Under the pieces are notes generated by a model. It saw nothing but the letters and a program-made list of their open reading frames with translations. It was not told where the DNA came from and did no database searches. The position numbers were made by a program, and so were the translations under genes. A stretch of 64,000 nucleotides of DNA. Origin: Synechococcus sp. 1G10 (GTDB taxonomy: Bacteria; Cyanobacteriota; Cyanobacteriia; PCC-6307; Cyanobiaceae). The number at the start of each line of letters is the position of its first letter. Position 1 is the stretch's first letter. Of the stretch, positions 26,296-35,611 are shown in pieces. The stretch spans positions 1-64,000 of the forward strand of contig NZ_NQKW01000010.1 of the NCBI RefSeq assembly GCF_002252625.1. Direction: 5' to 3'.

Positions 26296-26780
26296 GAGGT
26301 AAGCTCTCCTCGCTGAATCCGGAAGAAACCCTTCAGTTCGATCTCAAACAAACCGTCCATCGCATCGGTAACATGGAATTCACCATGGCAGTAGGCGGTT
26401 CCCTGAATGAAGCGAAATGATCTGGCCCGCATCTCCACGGAGATCCCCTCATAGGTCCTGATCGGTCGGATCAGGTGGCATTGGCACTCCTTCATCCAGG
26501 CTTCCTCTGCCTTCAAGGGCAATGCCAACGTAGTATATGCATGAACGAGAATAACTTCCGAACAGAACTCCATCGCAGTATAGACAGAGAGATGAAAAGT
26601 GCGCTGATCTGTAGGCGAGAGAAAGGGATTTTGAATGTCTACCAAAGCACTGGAATGATCGCCTTGGACTGTGATCCGCGGGATACTCCAGATCTCACGA
26701 GCCTTACCCCCATGCAGATAGACTGACTGAAAAGGACTGAGTTCAGCTCCGCAGTAGGTCCGAGGACTGGCATCACCCAT
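26292..26780 (-). CDS. Small protein of uncertain fold, possibly hotdog-like
   Basis: A 162-residue protein without clear named motifs. Alternating beta-strand patterns (SALVDIQNPFLS, SVEMRARSFRFIQGTAYCHGEFHV) and a central hydrophobic helix (YTAMEFCSEVILVHAYTTLALP) recall hotdog-fold thioesterases or dehydratases, for example FcoT-like proteins, but this is a weak structural guess. The ATG at 26780 gives an 8-bp overlap with the ligase gene; a longer start at 26834 would add 18 residues. Position between an ATP-grasp ligase and a P450 suggests a step in the same pathway, perhaps substrate binding or release. Confidence 0.6.
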   Translation of the reverse strand: MGDASPRTYCGAELSPFQSVYLHGGKAREIWSIPRITVQGDHSSALVDIQNPFLSPTDQRTFHLSVYTAMEFCSEVILVHAYTTLALPLKAEEAWMKECQCHLIRPIRTYEGISVEMRARSFRFIQGTAYCHGEFHVTDAMDGLFEIELKGFFRIQRGELTS

Positions 26781-28737
26781 GACGGTGCTCAATGGAGCAA
26801 ATATTTGCTGCCATGATATCAGCAAGTTGCTCATAGTGATCCAATCGCTTGAATCGACCAGCCGTTCGCTTCAGCTGAGCCTCAAAAGCAGCTGAATTGC
26901 GAGGCGAATAACAGTAGATCTCAGGCTTGCAAAGACGAGCCAGCAACTGTGCCATGCGCAGCAGAGAAGTTGATTCAGAAGCTGCATTCGGTCCCGCTTC
27001 GGAAGCCTCGGCAATAAAAAGCCTTTCAAATCGATCCACAGGAGAACCACGACCAAGAAAGCTGCTGTCCCACGGGGCAATCACAACACGGCGAAGTTCA
27101 TGATTGGCCAGGAGGTGTAGCGTGGTTGAGAAACTGTCGCTGACGATATTCTCGATCTTCCGTGACCCGAGAAACACGCCGTCAGCCCCCACCAGTCCAA
27201 CCCCTTCTTCCAAGGCAACGCCACGCTTCTGAAGAGCCTCTGAAAGTGCAGCGACACCAGGTAAGCCCAGCACGATGTCGACAGGAATCCGACCCTGATC
27301 AACCAACAGCTGACTGAGAACGTGATGCTGAAGATGACCCGACATCTGTGGCTGGGCATTCACCTCGCAGATCACGGCTCCAATGTCCAGCCAAGATATT
27401 CCAATATCGGCAATCAGCAGATCAATGCCAGCAATATTGAGCGAGAAAGTATCGGCGGCACGAATAGCCAAGTCAATGTTGTCTGGATGGACCTTCTCCA
27501 TAACCGGCATGGGCACCCCTCCAAGACTCACGTTGGCGGCACGTCGCAGCCGAACGAATCTGCCCGCAACAGGCACATCCGATGGCAACAGCCCCTGCTC
27601 ATGGAGAAGCCTCTGTGCTTCTTCATCCAATGGAATCCGTGCCAGTGGTCGACCACTGCCTTTGACACCACGATCGGGGTCACGATTGAGCTCGTCGAGA
27701 AGCTCGTTCACATTTCTGGTGCCATCCCCCGTGATCCCACCAGGCACCCGCTCAACAGCCCAGTAGACCTGCCGGTTAAGCACTTGAAGTCGATAGTCTC
27801 TGGCCTCAACATACTTCTCCACCAGAATGCCCCTGGAACGCGAAAGCACCGCCTCTGCGGCCTTCCGTACCTCTGATTCGGTTGTCAGAAAGACATGCAC
27901 TTCTATTCCACCTTCGGTATCCACAGGCTTCACAACGACCGGCACACCGAGCTTGGTCGCCGCCGGCCAGGCCTGCTCCGCCGCCGATACGAGCAGCCCC
28001 GGTGTTATGGGCAGACCGGCAGTAGCAAGCATTTGCTTGGCATACAGCTTATGGCGCGCGAACTTACAGCCTATCGCGCTGGTGGCGTCACTCATCGAGC
28101 TGTCGAGCAACAGGGAACGGCAACCCCAGCCAAAGCGATAGAGATTGGCCACGACTCTTCGGCATGGCACTTGCAGGGTATCGGCAGCCTGAATGAATTT
28201 GATTGTATTCACTCCAAAAGGCACCGCCGCCTTCAGGCTTATCATGGACTGTTGAAGGACATCAACCTGTGCCTCAATCAGCTCAGGAAAACCCACCCCT
28301 GCCATGACCTTTATCCAGGCGCTAAGTGCAGAACTCAATGGCTTCACCGCCAGGTCGGTGGATGGAATAATCAATCTGAAGGTGTCGCTGGCGATGCGGC
28401 GATGACTGCCCTTTCCGAAGATCGGCAATCTCAGCTGCGCCTGCATCTCGGTTAGCAGTAGCAAGTACTGCTGGCTCCAATAAACTGGTGCATCCGGTAG
28501 ATTGCAATGATTGGAACCGGGGCCTGTGGTCAGTGGCCCCAGGCCAAGCCGCTGCCAGACGTTGTCAAGAGTTTCCTGCCAGTGGCTGCAACTGGGGAGG
28601 AATTCTGGATAAATACGGAGATCGCAGATCAGGGAATAGGGCAGCACGCCTGGTAGATAGCCCTCAATCACCGCTTGCATCAGCAATGAACAGGGCCCAG
28701 CAGACGGAGATGCCAGGGGGGTGGACTCAGTCTTCAT
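26773..28737 (-). CDS. Cyanophycin-synthetase-like ATP-grasp ligase with degenerate Mur domain
   Basis: A 654-residue amide ligase. Residues 1-210 match the N-terminal part of cyanophycin synthetase only loosely. Residues about 220-470 are an ATP-grasp domain very like the CphA G domain: ATP lysine in VPVVVKPVDTEGG (Lys270), VEKYVEARDYRLQVL, GDGTRNVNELLDELNRDP and metal ligands in GIDLL (Asp439) and CEVNAQPQ (Glu458, Asn460). Residues about 480-575 align with the start of the CphA Mur-ligase domain, but the P-loop GTNGKTT position reads LGLPGVAAL, and the rest of the Mur domain is absent. So one ligase site is probably active. First of four coupled genes, 8 bp after lepA. Substrates unknown. 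Confidence 0.85.
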   Translation of the reverse strand: MKTESTPLASPSAGPCSLLMQAVIEGYLPGVLPYSLICDLRIYPEFLPSCSHWQETLDNVWQRLGLGPLTTGPGSNHCNLPDAPVYWSQQYLLLLTEMQAQLRLPIFGKGSHRRIASDTFRLIIPSTDLAVKPLSSALSAWIKVMAGVGFPELIEAQVDVLQQSMISLKAAVPFGVNTIKFIQAADTLQVPCRRVVANLYRFGWGCRSLLLDSSMSDATSAIGCKFARHKLYAKQMLATAGLPITPGLLVSAAEQAWPAATKLGVPVVVKPVDTEGGIEVHVFLTTESEVRKAAEAVLSRSRGILVEKYVEARDYRLQVLNRQVYWAVERVPGGITGDGTRNVNELLDELNRDPDRGVKGSGRPLARIPLDEEAQRLLHEQGLLPSDVPVAGRFVRLRRAANVSLGGVPMPVMEKVHPDNIDLAIRAADTFSLNIAGIDLLIADIGISWLDIGAVICEVNAQPQMSGHLQHHVLSQLLVDQGRIPVDIVLGLPGVAALSEALQKRGVALEEGVGLVGADGVFLGSRKIENIVSDSFSTTLHLLANHELRRVVIAPWDSSFLGRGSPVDRFERLFIAEASEAGPNAASESTSLLRMAQLLARLCKPEIYCYSPRNSAAFEAQLKRTAGRFKRLDHYEQLADIMAANICSIEHRHG

Positions 28738-28745
28738 ATTGAAAC

Positions 28746-30554
28746 CTACTGATTCAGCTTCAGCACCGCCATGAAGGCCTCCTGGGGCACATCCACCTTG
28801 CCCATGGCCTTCATGCGCTTCTTGCCCTTGGCTTGCTTTTTAAGGAGCTTCTTCTTGCGGGAAATGTCGCCGCCGTAGCACTTGGCCAGCACATCCTTGC
28901 GGATGGCGCTGATGCTTTCGCTGGCGATTATGCGGCTGCCGATCGAGGCCTGGATCGGAATCTTGAACTGCTGCCTGGGAATCAGCTCCTTCAGCTTCTC
29001 CACCAGGCCCTTGCCCACGTTGTAGGCCTTGTCGCGATGCACGATCGTAGTGAGCGGATCGGCCTTCTCGCTGTTGATCAGCACATCGAGGCGCACCAAT
29101 TCATTCTTGCGGTAGCCGATCAGGCTGTATTCCATCGAGGCATAACCCTTGGTGCGGCTCTTCATCTGATCAAAGAAATCCGTCACCACTTCCGCCAGTG
29201 GCATCTCGTAGTGCAGCGTCACCCGGTCAGTGGTGATGTACTTCATGTCGATGAACTCACCTCGCCGTTCCTGGCACAGCTCCATCAGGGCACCGTTGTA
29301 GCTGTTGGGCGTGTAGATCTCCAGCTTCACATAGGGCTCCTCGATCGATTCACGCTTCTGCGGATCCGGCAGGGTGGCGGGATTGTCCACCATCAAGGTG
29401 CTGCCGTCGATCATGTTCACCTGATAGATCACTGACGGCGCCGTCACGATCAGGTCGAGGTCGTACTCGCGCTCCAGACGCTCCTGCACGATCTCCATGT
29501 GCAGCAACCCGAGGAAGCCACAGCGGAAGCCGAAGCCCATGGCACTGCTGGTTTCCGGCTCATACTTCAGCGCCGCATCGGAGAGCTGCAGCTTGTCGAG
29601 CGCGTCGCGCAGATCGGGGTACTGATCGGCGTCGGTGGGGAACAGGCCGCAGAACACCATCGGCTTGGCTTCGGCGTAACCCGGCAGCGGCTCCGCCGCC
29701 GGATTGGCGGCAAGGGTGATCGTGTCGCCCACCCGCGCATCAGCCACCGCCTTGATCGAGGCCGCCATGTAGCCGACCTCACCGGCATGCAGGCTGGGCA
29801 CCTGGCGCTGGTCGGGCGCCATCACGCCCACCTCATCGAGCTCCACGGTCTTGCCGCTGGCCATCAGCAGCACCTTGTCCTTGCGGGCGATCACACCGCT
29901 GATCACCCGGAAATAGACGATCACACCCCGGTAGGGGTCGTAATAGGAATCGAAGATCAGCGCCCGCAGTGGTTCGTCCACTTGGTCCGCCGGCGGCGGC
30001 ACCCGCTCCACCACCGCTTCGAGGATCTCGGGAATGCCCAGGCCGGTCTTGGCGGAGCAGGCGATCGCTTTGGAGGTGTCGAGGCCGATGATCGCTTCGA
30101 TCTCTTCCTTGATGCGCTCGGGATCGGCGCCGGGCAGATCGATCTTGTTCAGCACCGGGATGATCTCCAGATCATTCTCCAGCGCCAGGTACACATTCGC
30201 CAGCGTCTGCGCCTCCACCCCCTGGCTGGCATCCACCACCAGCAACGCACCTTCACAGGCCTGCAGGCTGCGGCTCACCTCATAGGAAAAGTCCACATGG
30301 CCCGGCGTGTCGATCAGGTTGAGGATGTACTTCTCTCCATCGGCGGCCGTGTACTCCATGCGGGCGGCCTGGAGCTTGATCGTGATCCCCCGCTCCCGCT
30401 CAAGTTCCATGTTGTCGAGGAACTGGGCCTGCATGTCGCGCGCCGCCACGGTGCCGGTGTCCTGCAGCAACCGATCGGCCAGGGTCGATTTGCCGTGGTC
30501 GATGTGGGCAATGATGCAGAAGTTGCGGATCCGTGAAACGGGAACGTCGGTCAT
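28746..30554 (-). CDS. lepA: Elongation factor 4 (LepA) GTPase
   Basis: A 602-residue translational GTPase. G motifs: AHIDHGKST near residue 16, [22 protein letters not shown] and CSAKTGLG. Domain order G, II, III, V and the C-terminal domain ending [22 protein letters not shown] matches LepA. It acts on ribosomes under stress or during initiation. Its stop lies 8 bp before the ATP-grasp gene, so that gene may be read from the lepA transcript. Confidence 0.97.
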   Translation of the reverse strand: MTDVPVSRIRNFCIIAHIDHGKSTLADRLLQDTGTVAARDMQAQFLDNMELERERGITIKLQAARMEYTAADGEKYILNLIDTPGHVDFSYEVSRSLQACEGALLVVDASQGVEAQTLANVYLALENDLEIIPVLNKIDLPGADPERIKEEIEAIIGLDTSKAIACSAKTGLGIPEILEAVVERVPPPADQVDEPLRALIFDSYYDPYRGVIVYFRVISGVIARKDKVLLMASGKTVELDEVGVMAPDQRQVPSLHAGEVGYMAASIKAVADARVGDTITLAANPAAEPLPGYAEAKPMVFCGLFPTDADQYPDLRDALDKLQLSDAALKYEPETSSAMGFGFRCGFLGLLHMEIVQERLEREYDLDLIVTAPSVIYQVNMIDGSTLMVDNPATLPDPQKRESIEEPYVKLEIYTPNSYNGALMELCQERRGEFIDMKYITTDRVTLHYEMPLAEVVTDFFDQMKSRTKGYASMEYSLIGYRKNELVRLDVLINSEKADPLTTIVHRDKAYNVGKGLVEKLKELIPRQQFKIPIQASIGSRIIASESISAIRKDVLAKCYGGDISRKKKLLKKQAKGKKRMKAMGKVDVPQEAFMAVLKLNQ

Positions 30555-30720
30555 CGGGGCTGGGGATCTGGCGGCGCGGTGGGCCCGGCCGGATCCCGGG
30601 GGCCTGGCAGGTCAGGCGATCCTAAGGAGAGACGGCCTGCGCGCCACGACCTGGGCTCCTCAGTGCACGGGCCAGCGGCGGCAATGTTCCTACACTCCGA
30701 GAGAACGCGCCGGGGAACCT

Positions 30721-31086
30721 ATGCAGGCCTTCACGATCCGCCAGCTCAAGAGCAATCCCTCCACGGTGATCCGCGCGGCTGAGGCGGATGCCATGGCCGT
30801 TGTCACCAACAGGGATCAGCCCACGGCGCTGGTGGTCGCCCTCGATCGACTCGGGGTGGCCGACACTGCCGCCGTCCGCTCCGGCCTCGCCCTCACACTG
30901 ATCCAGTCCGGTTCGATCTCCACCGCCGCGGCAGCGCGCATCGCCGGCCTCGAGCTGCCGCGCTTCCTCGAACTGCTCTCCAGCCTGAAGATTCCCCTCA
31001 CCTCCAGCGATCCGGCCGACACCAGCTCCGACCTGGAGGCCGCCCGGCGTTGGCTCGGGCTCGACGCCGCACCCGCCAACGCTTGA
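30721..31086 (+). CDS. Antitoxin with Phd-like N-terminus and UPF0175 C-terminus
   Basis: A 121-residue protein. Residues 1-50 resemble Phd/YefM antitoxins (FTIRQLKSNPSTVIRAAEAD, VTNRDQPTALVVAL). Residues about 58-95 match the UPF0175 helix-turn-helix pattern: LALTLIQSGSISTAAAARIAGL then PRFLELLSSLKIPL. UPF0175 proteins are the usual antitoxins of DUF3368 PIN toxins, the next gene. ATG chosen because it begins the Phd pattern; stop and toxin start overlap (TGATG). Confidence 0.8.
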   Translation: MQAFTIRQLKSNPSTVIRAAEADAMAVVTNRDQPTALVVALDRLGVADTAAVRSGLALTLIQSGSISTAAAARIAGLELPRFLELLSSLKIPLTSSDPADTSSDLEAARRWLGLDAAPANA

Positions 31087-31610
31087 TGCCAGCGGTGATC
31101 GCCGATGCCGGACCGTTGATCGGACTCTCCCGGATCGGTCGGCTCGCTTTGCTGTGCGAGGTGTTCGGGCAAATCCTTATCACCCCTGCCGTAGCGGCGG
31201 AACTGCGGATCACTGGGCACAACTCAGGACTTGTTGCTTATGACGGCCAGGAGGCACTCGCCGAGGCCATGGTGGAGGGATGGCTCCGCCTCAGCGAACC
31301 GGCGAACCCAGGCGATTACAGACCACTCAACCCAGGTGTCGATGCAGGCGAAGCCAGCTGCATAGCCCTGGCGCTCTCATTGAGGCAGCGGGGGCTGGCG
31401 TCACTGCTGATCCTCGACGATCGCGCCGGGCGTGCGGAAGCCCGCCGGCTGGATCTCGAGCTCACGGGTACGGCAGCGGTAGTGGCGATGGCCCGCCTGC
31501 GCGGACTGATCCCCGCGGCCGGCCCGGTTCTGCACGACTTGCGCAGCAACGGCTACTTCCTCAGCGAGGCCACGATCGACACCGTGCTGCTGGCCCTGAG
31601 TGAAGGCTGA
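31086..31610 (+). CDS. DUF3368 PIN-like toxin
   Basis: A 174-residue PIN-like nuclease: [23 protein letters not shown] with the first Asp, [12 protein letters not shown] with Glu, [15 protein letters not shown] with Asp/Glu, and [16 protein letters not shown] with Asp-Asp. C-terminal helix packs as in DUF3368 toxins ([20 protein letters not shown]). Expected to cleave RNA when released from the upstream antitoxin. Complete pair; translationally coupled. Confidence 0.85.
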   Translation: MPAVIADAGPLIGLSRIGRLALLCEVFGQILITPAVAAELRITGHNSGLVAYDGQEALAEAMVEGWLRLSEPANPGDYRPLNPGVDAGEASCIALALSLRQRGLASLLILDDRAGRAEARRLDLELTGTAAVVAMARLRGLIPAAGPVLHDLRSNGYFLSEATIDTVLLALSEG

Positions 31611-31690
31611 TCGCCCCTGAACTACCTCAACTGAACCCAGGCGCTCCCCTGACCGCATCCCTAAGCTCAATCCATAGTCCTGAGCCCTCC

Positions 31691-31948
31691 ATGAGCACCG
31701 ACACCGTCAACGACCCCCGCGCCCTCACGATCGAGAACGTCGAGCGGGTGCTCGATGAACTGCGCCCCTATCTGATGGCCGATGGCGGCAACGTCGAGAT
31801 CGTCGAGATCGACGGCCCCACCGTCAAGGTGCGTCTGCAGGGAGCCTGCGGCAGCTGCCCCAGCAGCACCATGACTCTCAAGATGGGCATCGAGCGCAAG
31901 CTGCGCGAGGCCATCCCCGAGGTGAACGAAGTCGTGCAGGTGCTCTGA
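31691..31948 (+). CDS. nfu: NifU-like iron-sulfur scaffold/carrier
   Basis: An 85-residue protein made only of the Nfu domain, with [20 protein letters not shown] and the cluster-binding CGSCPSS (CxxC). It binds a 4Fe-4S cluster between two monomers and passes it to targets; in cyanobacteria the homologous protein is important for photosystem I cluster assembly. Normal length. Might also serve the Fe-S-rich hydrogenase and NifJ enzymes elsewhere in the window (inference). Confidence 0.95.
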   Translation: MSTDTVNDPRALTIENVERVLDELRPYLMADGGNVEIVEIDGPTVKVRLQGACGSCPSSTMTLKMGIERKLREAIPEVNEVVQVL

Positions 31949-32013
31949 GCCCTTCCCACGCGGCCTGCTCCAGCATCAGTCCGTAGGCTGCACGCGCCTT
32001 TGCACCTGGAGCC

Positions 32014-33306
32014 GTGCTGGATCAGCGCCTGCTGCGCGACAACCCCGAGCTGATCGTCGAGCAGCTCGGGCGTCGAGGCATGGCTCTCGATCTCACGGCC
32101 CTGCAGTTGATTGCCCGCCAGGAGCGTGATCTCGAGCAGCAGCGCAGCGATCTGCAGGCCGAGGGCAACCGCATCGGCCGCCAGGTGGGCGAGCTGATCC
32201 GAGCCGGGGAGGCCCCCCACAGTCCCGAAGTTCAGACCCTGCGCGACCGGGGCAACACCATCAAGCACCAGGTGTCTGTGCTCGAAGAGGAGGAGAAAGC
32301 CCTCGAAGCACGCCTGCGCGAGCAACTGCTTGCCTTCCCCAATCTCCCCTCCCCCCTCTGCCCAGCGGGTGCCGGCGAAGCCGAGAACGTGGAGCGACGC
32401 CGCTGGGGCACGCCCCGGGTGCCGGTTGCCGATGAAGCGCCGCTCGAGGAGCACTGGCAGATCGCCGAACGTCTCGGCCTGATCGACAGCGAGCGCTCGG
32501 TGCGCATCGCCCAGAGCCGCTTCGTGACCCTGCTCGGAGCGGGCGCCCGGCTCGAGCGCGCCCTGATCAGCTTCATGCTCGATCAGCACAGCCGCCGCGG
32601 CTACCGCGAAGTGCTGCCGCCGATCCTGGTGAACAGCGCCAGCCTCACCGCCTCCGGCCAACTGCCCAAGTTCGCCGAAGAAAGCTTCCGCTGCGCCGAC
32701 GACGACCTCTGGCTCACCCCCACCGCCGAGGTGCCGATCACCTCCTTTCACCGCGATGAGCTGATCCCCGCCGAGCAGCTGCCCCTGCGCTACGCCGCCT
32801 ACACCCCCTGCTTCCGCCGTGAGGCCGGCTCCTACGGCCGCGACACCCGCGGCCTGATCCGCCTGCACCAGTTCAACAAGGTGGAGCTGTACTGGTTCTG
32901 CCACCCCGATCAATCGGACGCGGCCCACGCCCAGCTCACCGCCGACGCTGAAGCGGTGCTGCAGGCTCTGGAGCTGCCCTACCGGGTGATCGAGCTCTGC
33001 ACCGGTGATCTCGGCTTCTCGGCCGCACGCACCTTCGATCTGGAGGTGTGGCTGCCGGGTGCCGGCGCCTATCGGGAGATCTCCAGCTGCAGCACCTGCG
33101 GCGATTTCCAGGCGCGGCGCTCCTCGATCCGCTTCAAGGAGGGCAAGAAAACCCGCCTGCTGCATACCCTCAACGGCAGCGGCCTGGCGGTGGGCCGCAC
33201 CATGGCCGCCCTGCTCGAAACCGGCCAGCAGGCCGACGGCAGCGTGCGCCTGCCCCAGGCCCTGGTGCCCTACATGGGCTGCGATCGCCTCATCAGCGAA
33301 TCCTGA
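32014..33306 (+). CDS. serS: Seryl-tRNA synthetase
   Basis: A 430-residue class II synthetase charging tRNA-Ser. The N-terminal coiled-coil arm (about 30-105) precedes the catalytic core with LPPILVNSASL, LTPTAEVPITSFHRDE, PLRYAAYTPCFRREAGSYG (motif 2), EISSCSTCGDFQARRSSIRF and the motif 3 segment TLNGSGLAVGRTMAALLE. GTG start gives MLDQRLLRDNPELI, the usual N-terminus. Confidence 0.97.
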   Translation: MLDQRLLRDNPELIVEQLGRRGMALDLTALQLIARQERDLEQQRSDLQAEGNRIGRQVGELIRAGEAPHSPEVQTLRDRGNTIKHQVSVLEEEEKALEARLREQLLAFPNLPSPLCPAGAGEAENVERRRWGTPRVPVADEAPLEEHWQIAERLGLIDSERSVRIAQSRFVTLLGAGARLERALISFMLDQHSRRGYREVLPPILVNSASLTASGQLPKFAEESFRCADDDLWLTPTAEVPITSFHRDELIPAEQLPLRYAAYTPCFRREAGSYGRDTRGLIRLHQFNKVELYWFCHPDQSDAAHAQLTADAEAVLQALELPYRVIELCTGDLGFSAARTFDLEVWLPGAGAYREISSCSTCGDFQARRSSIRFKEGKKTRLLHTLNGSGLAVGRTMAALLETGQQADGSVRLPQALVPYMGCDRLISES

Positions 33307-33374
33307 GCGCCGCTTGAAGGAAACGCCCCACGGCTGAAAGCCCCAGAATGGGTGTCTTGCGCAACACAGCCTGA

Positions 33375-34463
33375 ATGGGCGTTCTCACCGCACTGGCGAT
33401 CCTGGCGGGCCTGATCGTGGTGCACGAAGCCGGCCACTTCTTAGCGGCCACCTGGCAGGGCATCCGCGTCAGCGGCTTCTCGATCGGCTTCGGGCCGGCC
33501 CTGCTGCAACGCCAGCGCCGCGGCGTGCAGTTCGCCCTTAGGGCGATCCCGCTCGGCGGCTATGTGTCCTTCCCCGACGACGACGAGGACAGCGGCATCC
33601 CCAGCGACGATCCCGACCTGCTGCGCAACCGGCCCCTGCCCCAGCGCGCCCTGGTGATCGCCGCCGGGGTGATCGCCAACCTGCTGCTGGCCTGGGCCGT
33701 GCTGTTCGGCCAGGGCTTGGTGGTGGGCGTGCCCGCCGGCTTCAGCGCAACCCCCGGCGTGCTGGTGGCCGCGGTGCAGCCGGGCCAGGCCGCCGCCGCC
33801 TCCGGCCTGATCGCCGGTGATCGCATCCTCAGCCTCGGGGGTGTGCCGGTCGGTGGTGGCTCCCAGGCCGTGGTCGATCTGGTGGCCGACATCCAGCAGG
33901 CACCCGAGCGCACCCTGCTGATCGAAGCCGAGCGCGGCGGTGAAGCCCTCAGCCTGCGGCTCACCCCCTCCGAGCGCGACGGCATCGGCCGCATCGGCGC
34001 CCAGCTCCAGCCCAACGGCAGCGAAGTGTTCCGCCCCGCCAAAGGGCCCCTGGAACTGCTCGGTCAGACCAATCGCGTCTTCGTGCAGCTGATCCGCCGC
34101 ACCGTCGATGGCTTCGTGGCCCTGGTCACCCACTTCGGTGAAACCGCTCCCCAGGTGTCGGGGCCGGTGAAGATCGTCGAGATGGGCGCCAGCCTGGCCC
34201 GCCAGGGCGGCAGCAGCCTGTTCGTCTTCGCCGCGCTGATCTCGATCAACCTGGCGGTGCTCAATGCCCTGCCCCTGCCCCTGCTCGATGGCGGTCAGTT
34301 CGCCCTGCTCCTGCTCGAAGGCCTGCGTGGCCGCCCCCTGCCCGACCGCCTGCAGCTGGCCTTCATGCAATCTGGCTTCCTGTTGCTGATGGGGCTGAGC
34401 GTGGTGCTGATCGTCAAGGACACCAGCCAGCTCTCGGTGGTGCAGCAACTGCTCGGCCGCTGA
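33375..34463 (+). CDS. rseP: RseP-type intramembrane site-2 metalloprotease
   Basis: A 362-residue S2P protease. Zinc motif HEAGH at residues 17-21 in the first membrane helix, one periplasmic PDZ domain (about 120-205; ASGLIAGDRILSLGGVPVGG) and the second metal ligand in LNALPLPLLDGGQ (LDG motif). It cuts membrane-anchored regulators within the bilayer. The single PDZ is usual in cyanobacteria. Confidence 0.95.
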   Translation: MGVLTALAILAGLIVVHEAGHFLAATWQGIRVSGFSIGFGPALLQRQRRGVQFALRAIPLGGYVSFPDDDEDSGIPSDDPDLLRNRPLPQRALVIAAGVIANLLLAWAVLFGQGLVVGVPAGFSATPGVLVAAVQPGQAAAASGLIAGDRILSLGGVPVGGGSQAVVDLVADIQQAPERTLLIEAERGGEALSLRLTPSERDGIGRIGAQLQPNGSEVFRPAKGPLELLGQTNRVFVQLIRRTVDGFVALVTHFGETAPQVSGPVKIVEMGASLARQGGSSLFVFAALISINLAVLNALPLPLLDGGQFALLLLEGLRGRPLPDRLQLAFMQSGFLLLMGLSVVLIVKDTSQLSVVQQLLGR

Positions 34464-34464
34464 G

Positions 34465-35151
34465 GTGCCCCGGTTTGCCACAGCCCGCCAGCGGACTCCC
34501 CTGATCCTGGAGCGCCTCGAGCTCCACTACCCACACGCCACCTGTTCCCTCAACTGGCGCACCCCCTGGGAGCTGCTGGTGGCCACCATGCTCTCGGCCC
34601 AGTGCACCGACGAGCGGGTCAACCTGGTCACCCCGGCCCTGTTCGAGCGCTTCCCCGATGCCGCCGCCGCCGCCGCGGTCAGCTCCAGCGAGGTGGAGCC
34701 CTACGTGAAATCCACGGGCTTCTTCCGCAACAAGGCGAAGAACATTGTTTCTGCCTCACAGCTGTTGATCGAGCGCCATGGCGGCGCGGTGCCGGCCTCG
34801 ATGGAGGAGCTGCTGGAGCTGCCGGGGGTGGCGCGCAAGACGGCCAACGTGGTGCTGGCCCATGCGTTCGGCATCAACGCCGGCGTCACGGTCGACACCC
34901 ATGTGCGGCGGCTGAGCAACCGGCTCGGGCTAACCCGCCAGAGCGAACCGCGCCAGATCGAGCCCGACCTGATGAAGCTCGTGCCCCAGCCGGAATGGGA
35001 GAACTTCTCGATCCGGCTGATCTTCCACGGCCGCGCCATCTGCAACGCCCGCAAGCCCCTGTGCGCGGGCTGCCCCCTCGCCGATCTCTGCCCCAGCCAT
35101 CCCGACCACGGCCCCAGCGGCCGGCGGAGAGCTCCACCCTTCACGCGCTAA
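34465..35151 (+). CDS. nth: Endonuclease III
   Basis: A 228-residue base-excision DNA glycosylase/AP lyase for oxidised pyrimidines. Helix-hairpin-helix [17 protein letters not shown] with catalytic Lys, [14 protein letters not shown] with catalytic Asp, and a C-terminal 4Fe-4S loop, [20 protein letters not shown] start 1 bp after rseP. The C-terminus has an extra basic tail (GRRRAPP). Confidence 0.96.
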   Translation: MPRFATARQRTPLILERLELHYPHATCSLNWRTPWELLVATMLSAQCTDERVNLVTPALFERFPDAAAAAAVSSSEVEPYVKSTGFFRNKAKNIVSASQLLIERHGGAVPASMEELLELPGVARKTANVVLAHAFGINAGVTVDTHVRRLSNRLGLTRQSEPRQIEPDLMKLVPQPEWENFSIRLIFHGRAICNARKPLCAGCPLADLCPSHPDHGPSGRRRAPPFTR

Positions 35152-35185
35152 GCTTGTCCCTCACCGAAAGAAGTGCAGCAGCCGC

Positions 35186-35488
35186 ATGGCGAAGAAGTCG
35201 ATGATCGCGCGCGATGTGAAGCGCAAAAAAATCGTGGCTCGCTTCGCCGACAAGCGCGCTGCCCTCAAGGCCGCCTTCGAAGCTGCTGCCGATCCGATGC
35301 AGCGCCTGGAGATCCACCGCAAGATCCAGGGCCTGCCCCGCAACAGCGCCCCCACCCGCGTGCGCAACCGCTGCTGGGCCACCGGCAAGCCCCGCGGCGT
35401 CTACCGCGATTTCGGTCTCTGCCGCAACCAGCTGCGCGAGCGCGCCCACAAGGGTCTGCTGCCAGGCGTCACCAAATCCAGCTGGTAA
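35186..35488 (+). CDS. rpsN: 30S ribosomal protein S14
   Basis: A 100-residue S14 of the long, zinc-free type: [39 protein letters not shown] and a KSSW C-terminus. ATG start, with a strong terminator after the stop. Confidence 0.98.
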   Translation: MAKKSMIARDVKRKKIVARFADKRAALKAAFEAAADPMQRLEIHRKIQGLPRNSAPTRVRNRCWATGKPRGVYRDFGLCRNQLRERAHKGLLPGVTKSSW

Positions 35489-35519
35489 GCCTGCCTGGCT
35501 CAGGTCTGCAGCATCGCGA

Positions 35520-35544
35520 GGGTGGCCAGGCGCCACCCTTTTTT
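35520..35544 (+). terminator. Rho-independent terminator after rpsN
   Basis: Seven-base stem GGGTGGC/GCCACCC with a 5-nt loop followed by six T residues, 31 bp after the rpsN stop. Confidence 0.9.
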
Positions 35545-35611
35545 GTGCATTCAGGCCCCCGCAGGCCCGAATGCGAGAATGGATGGTGATAAAAAACGGA
35601 CATAAGACGAC

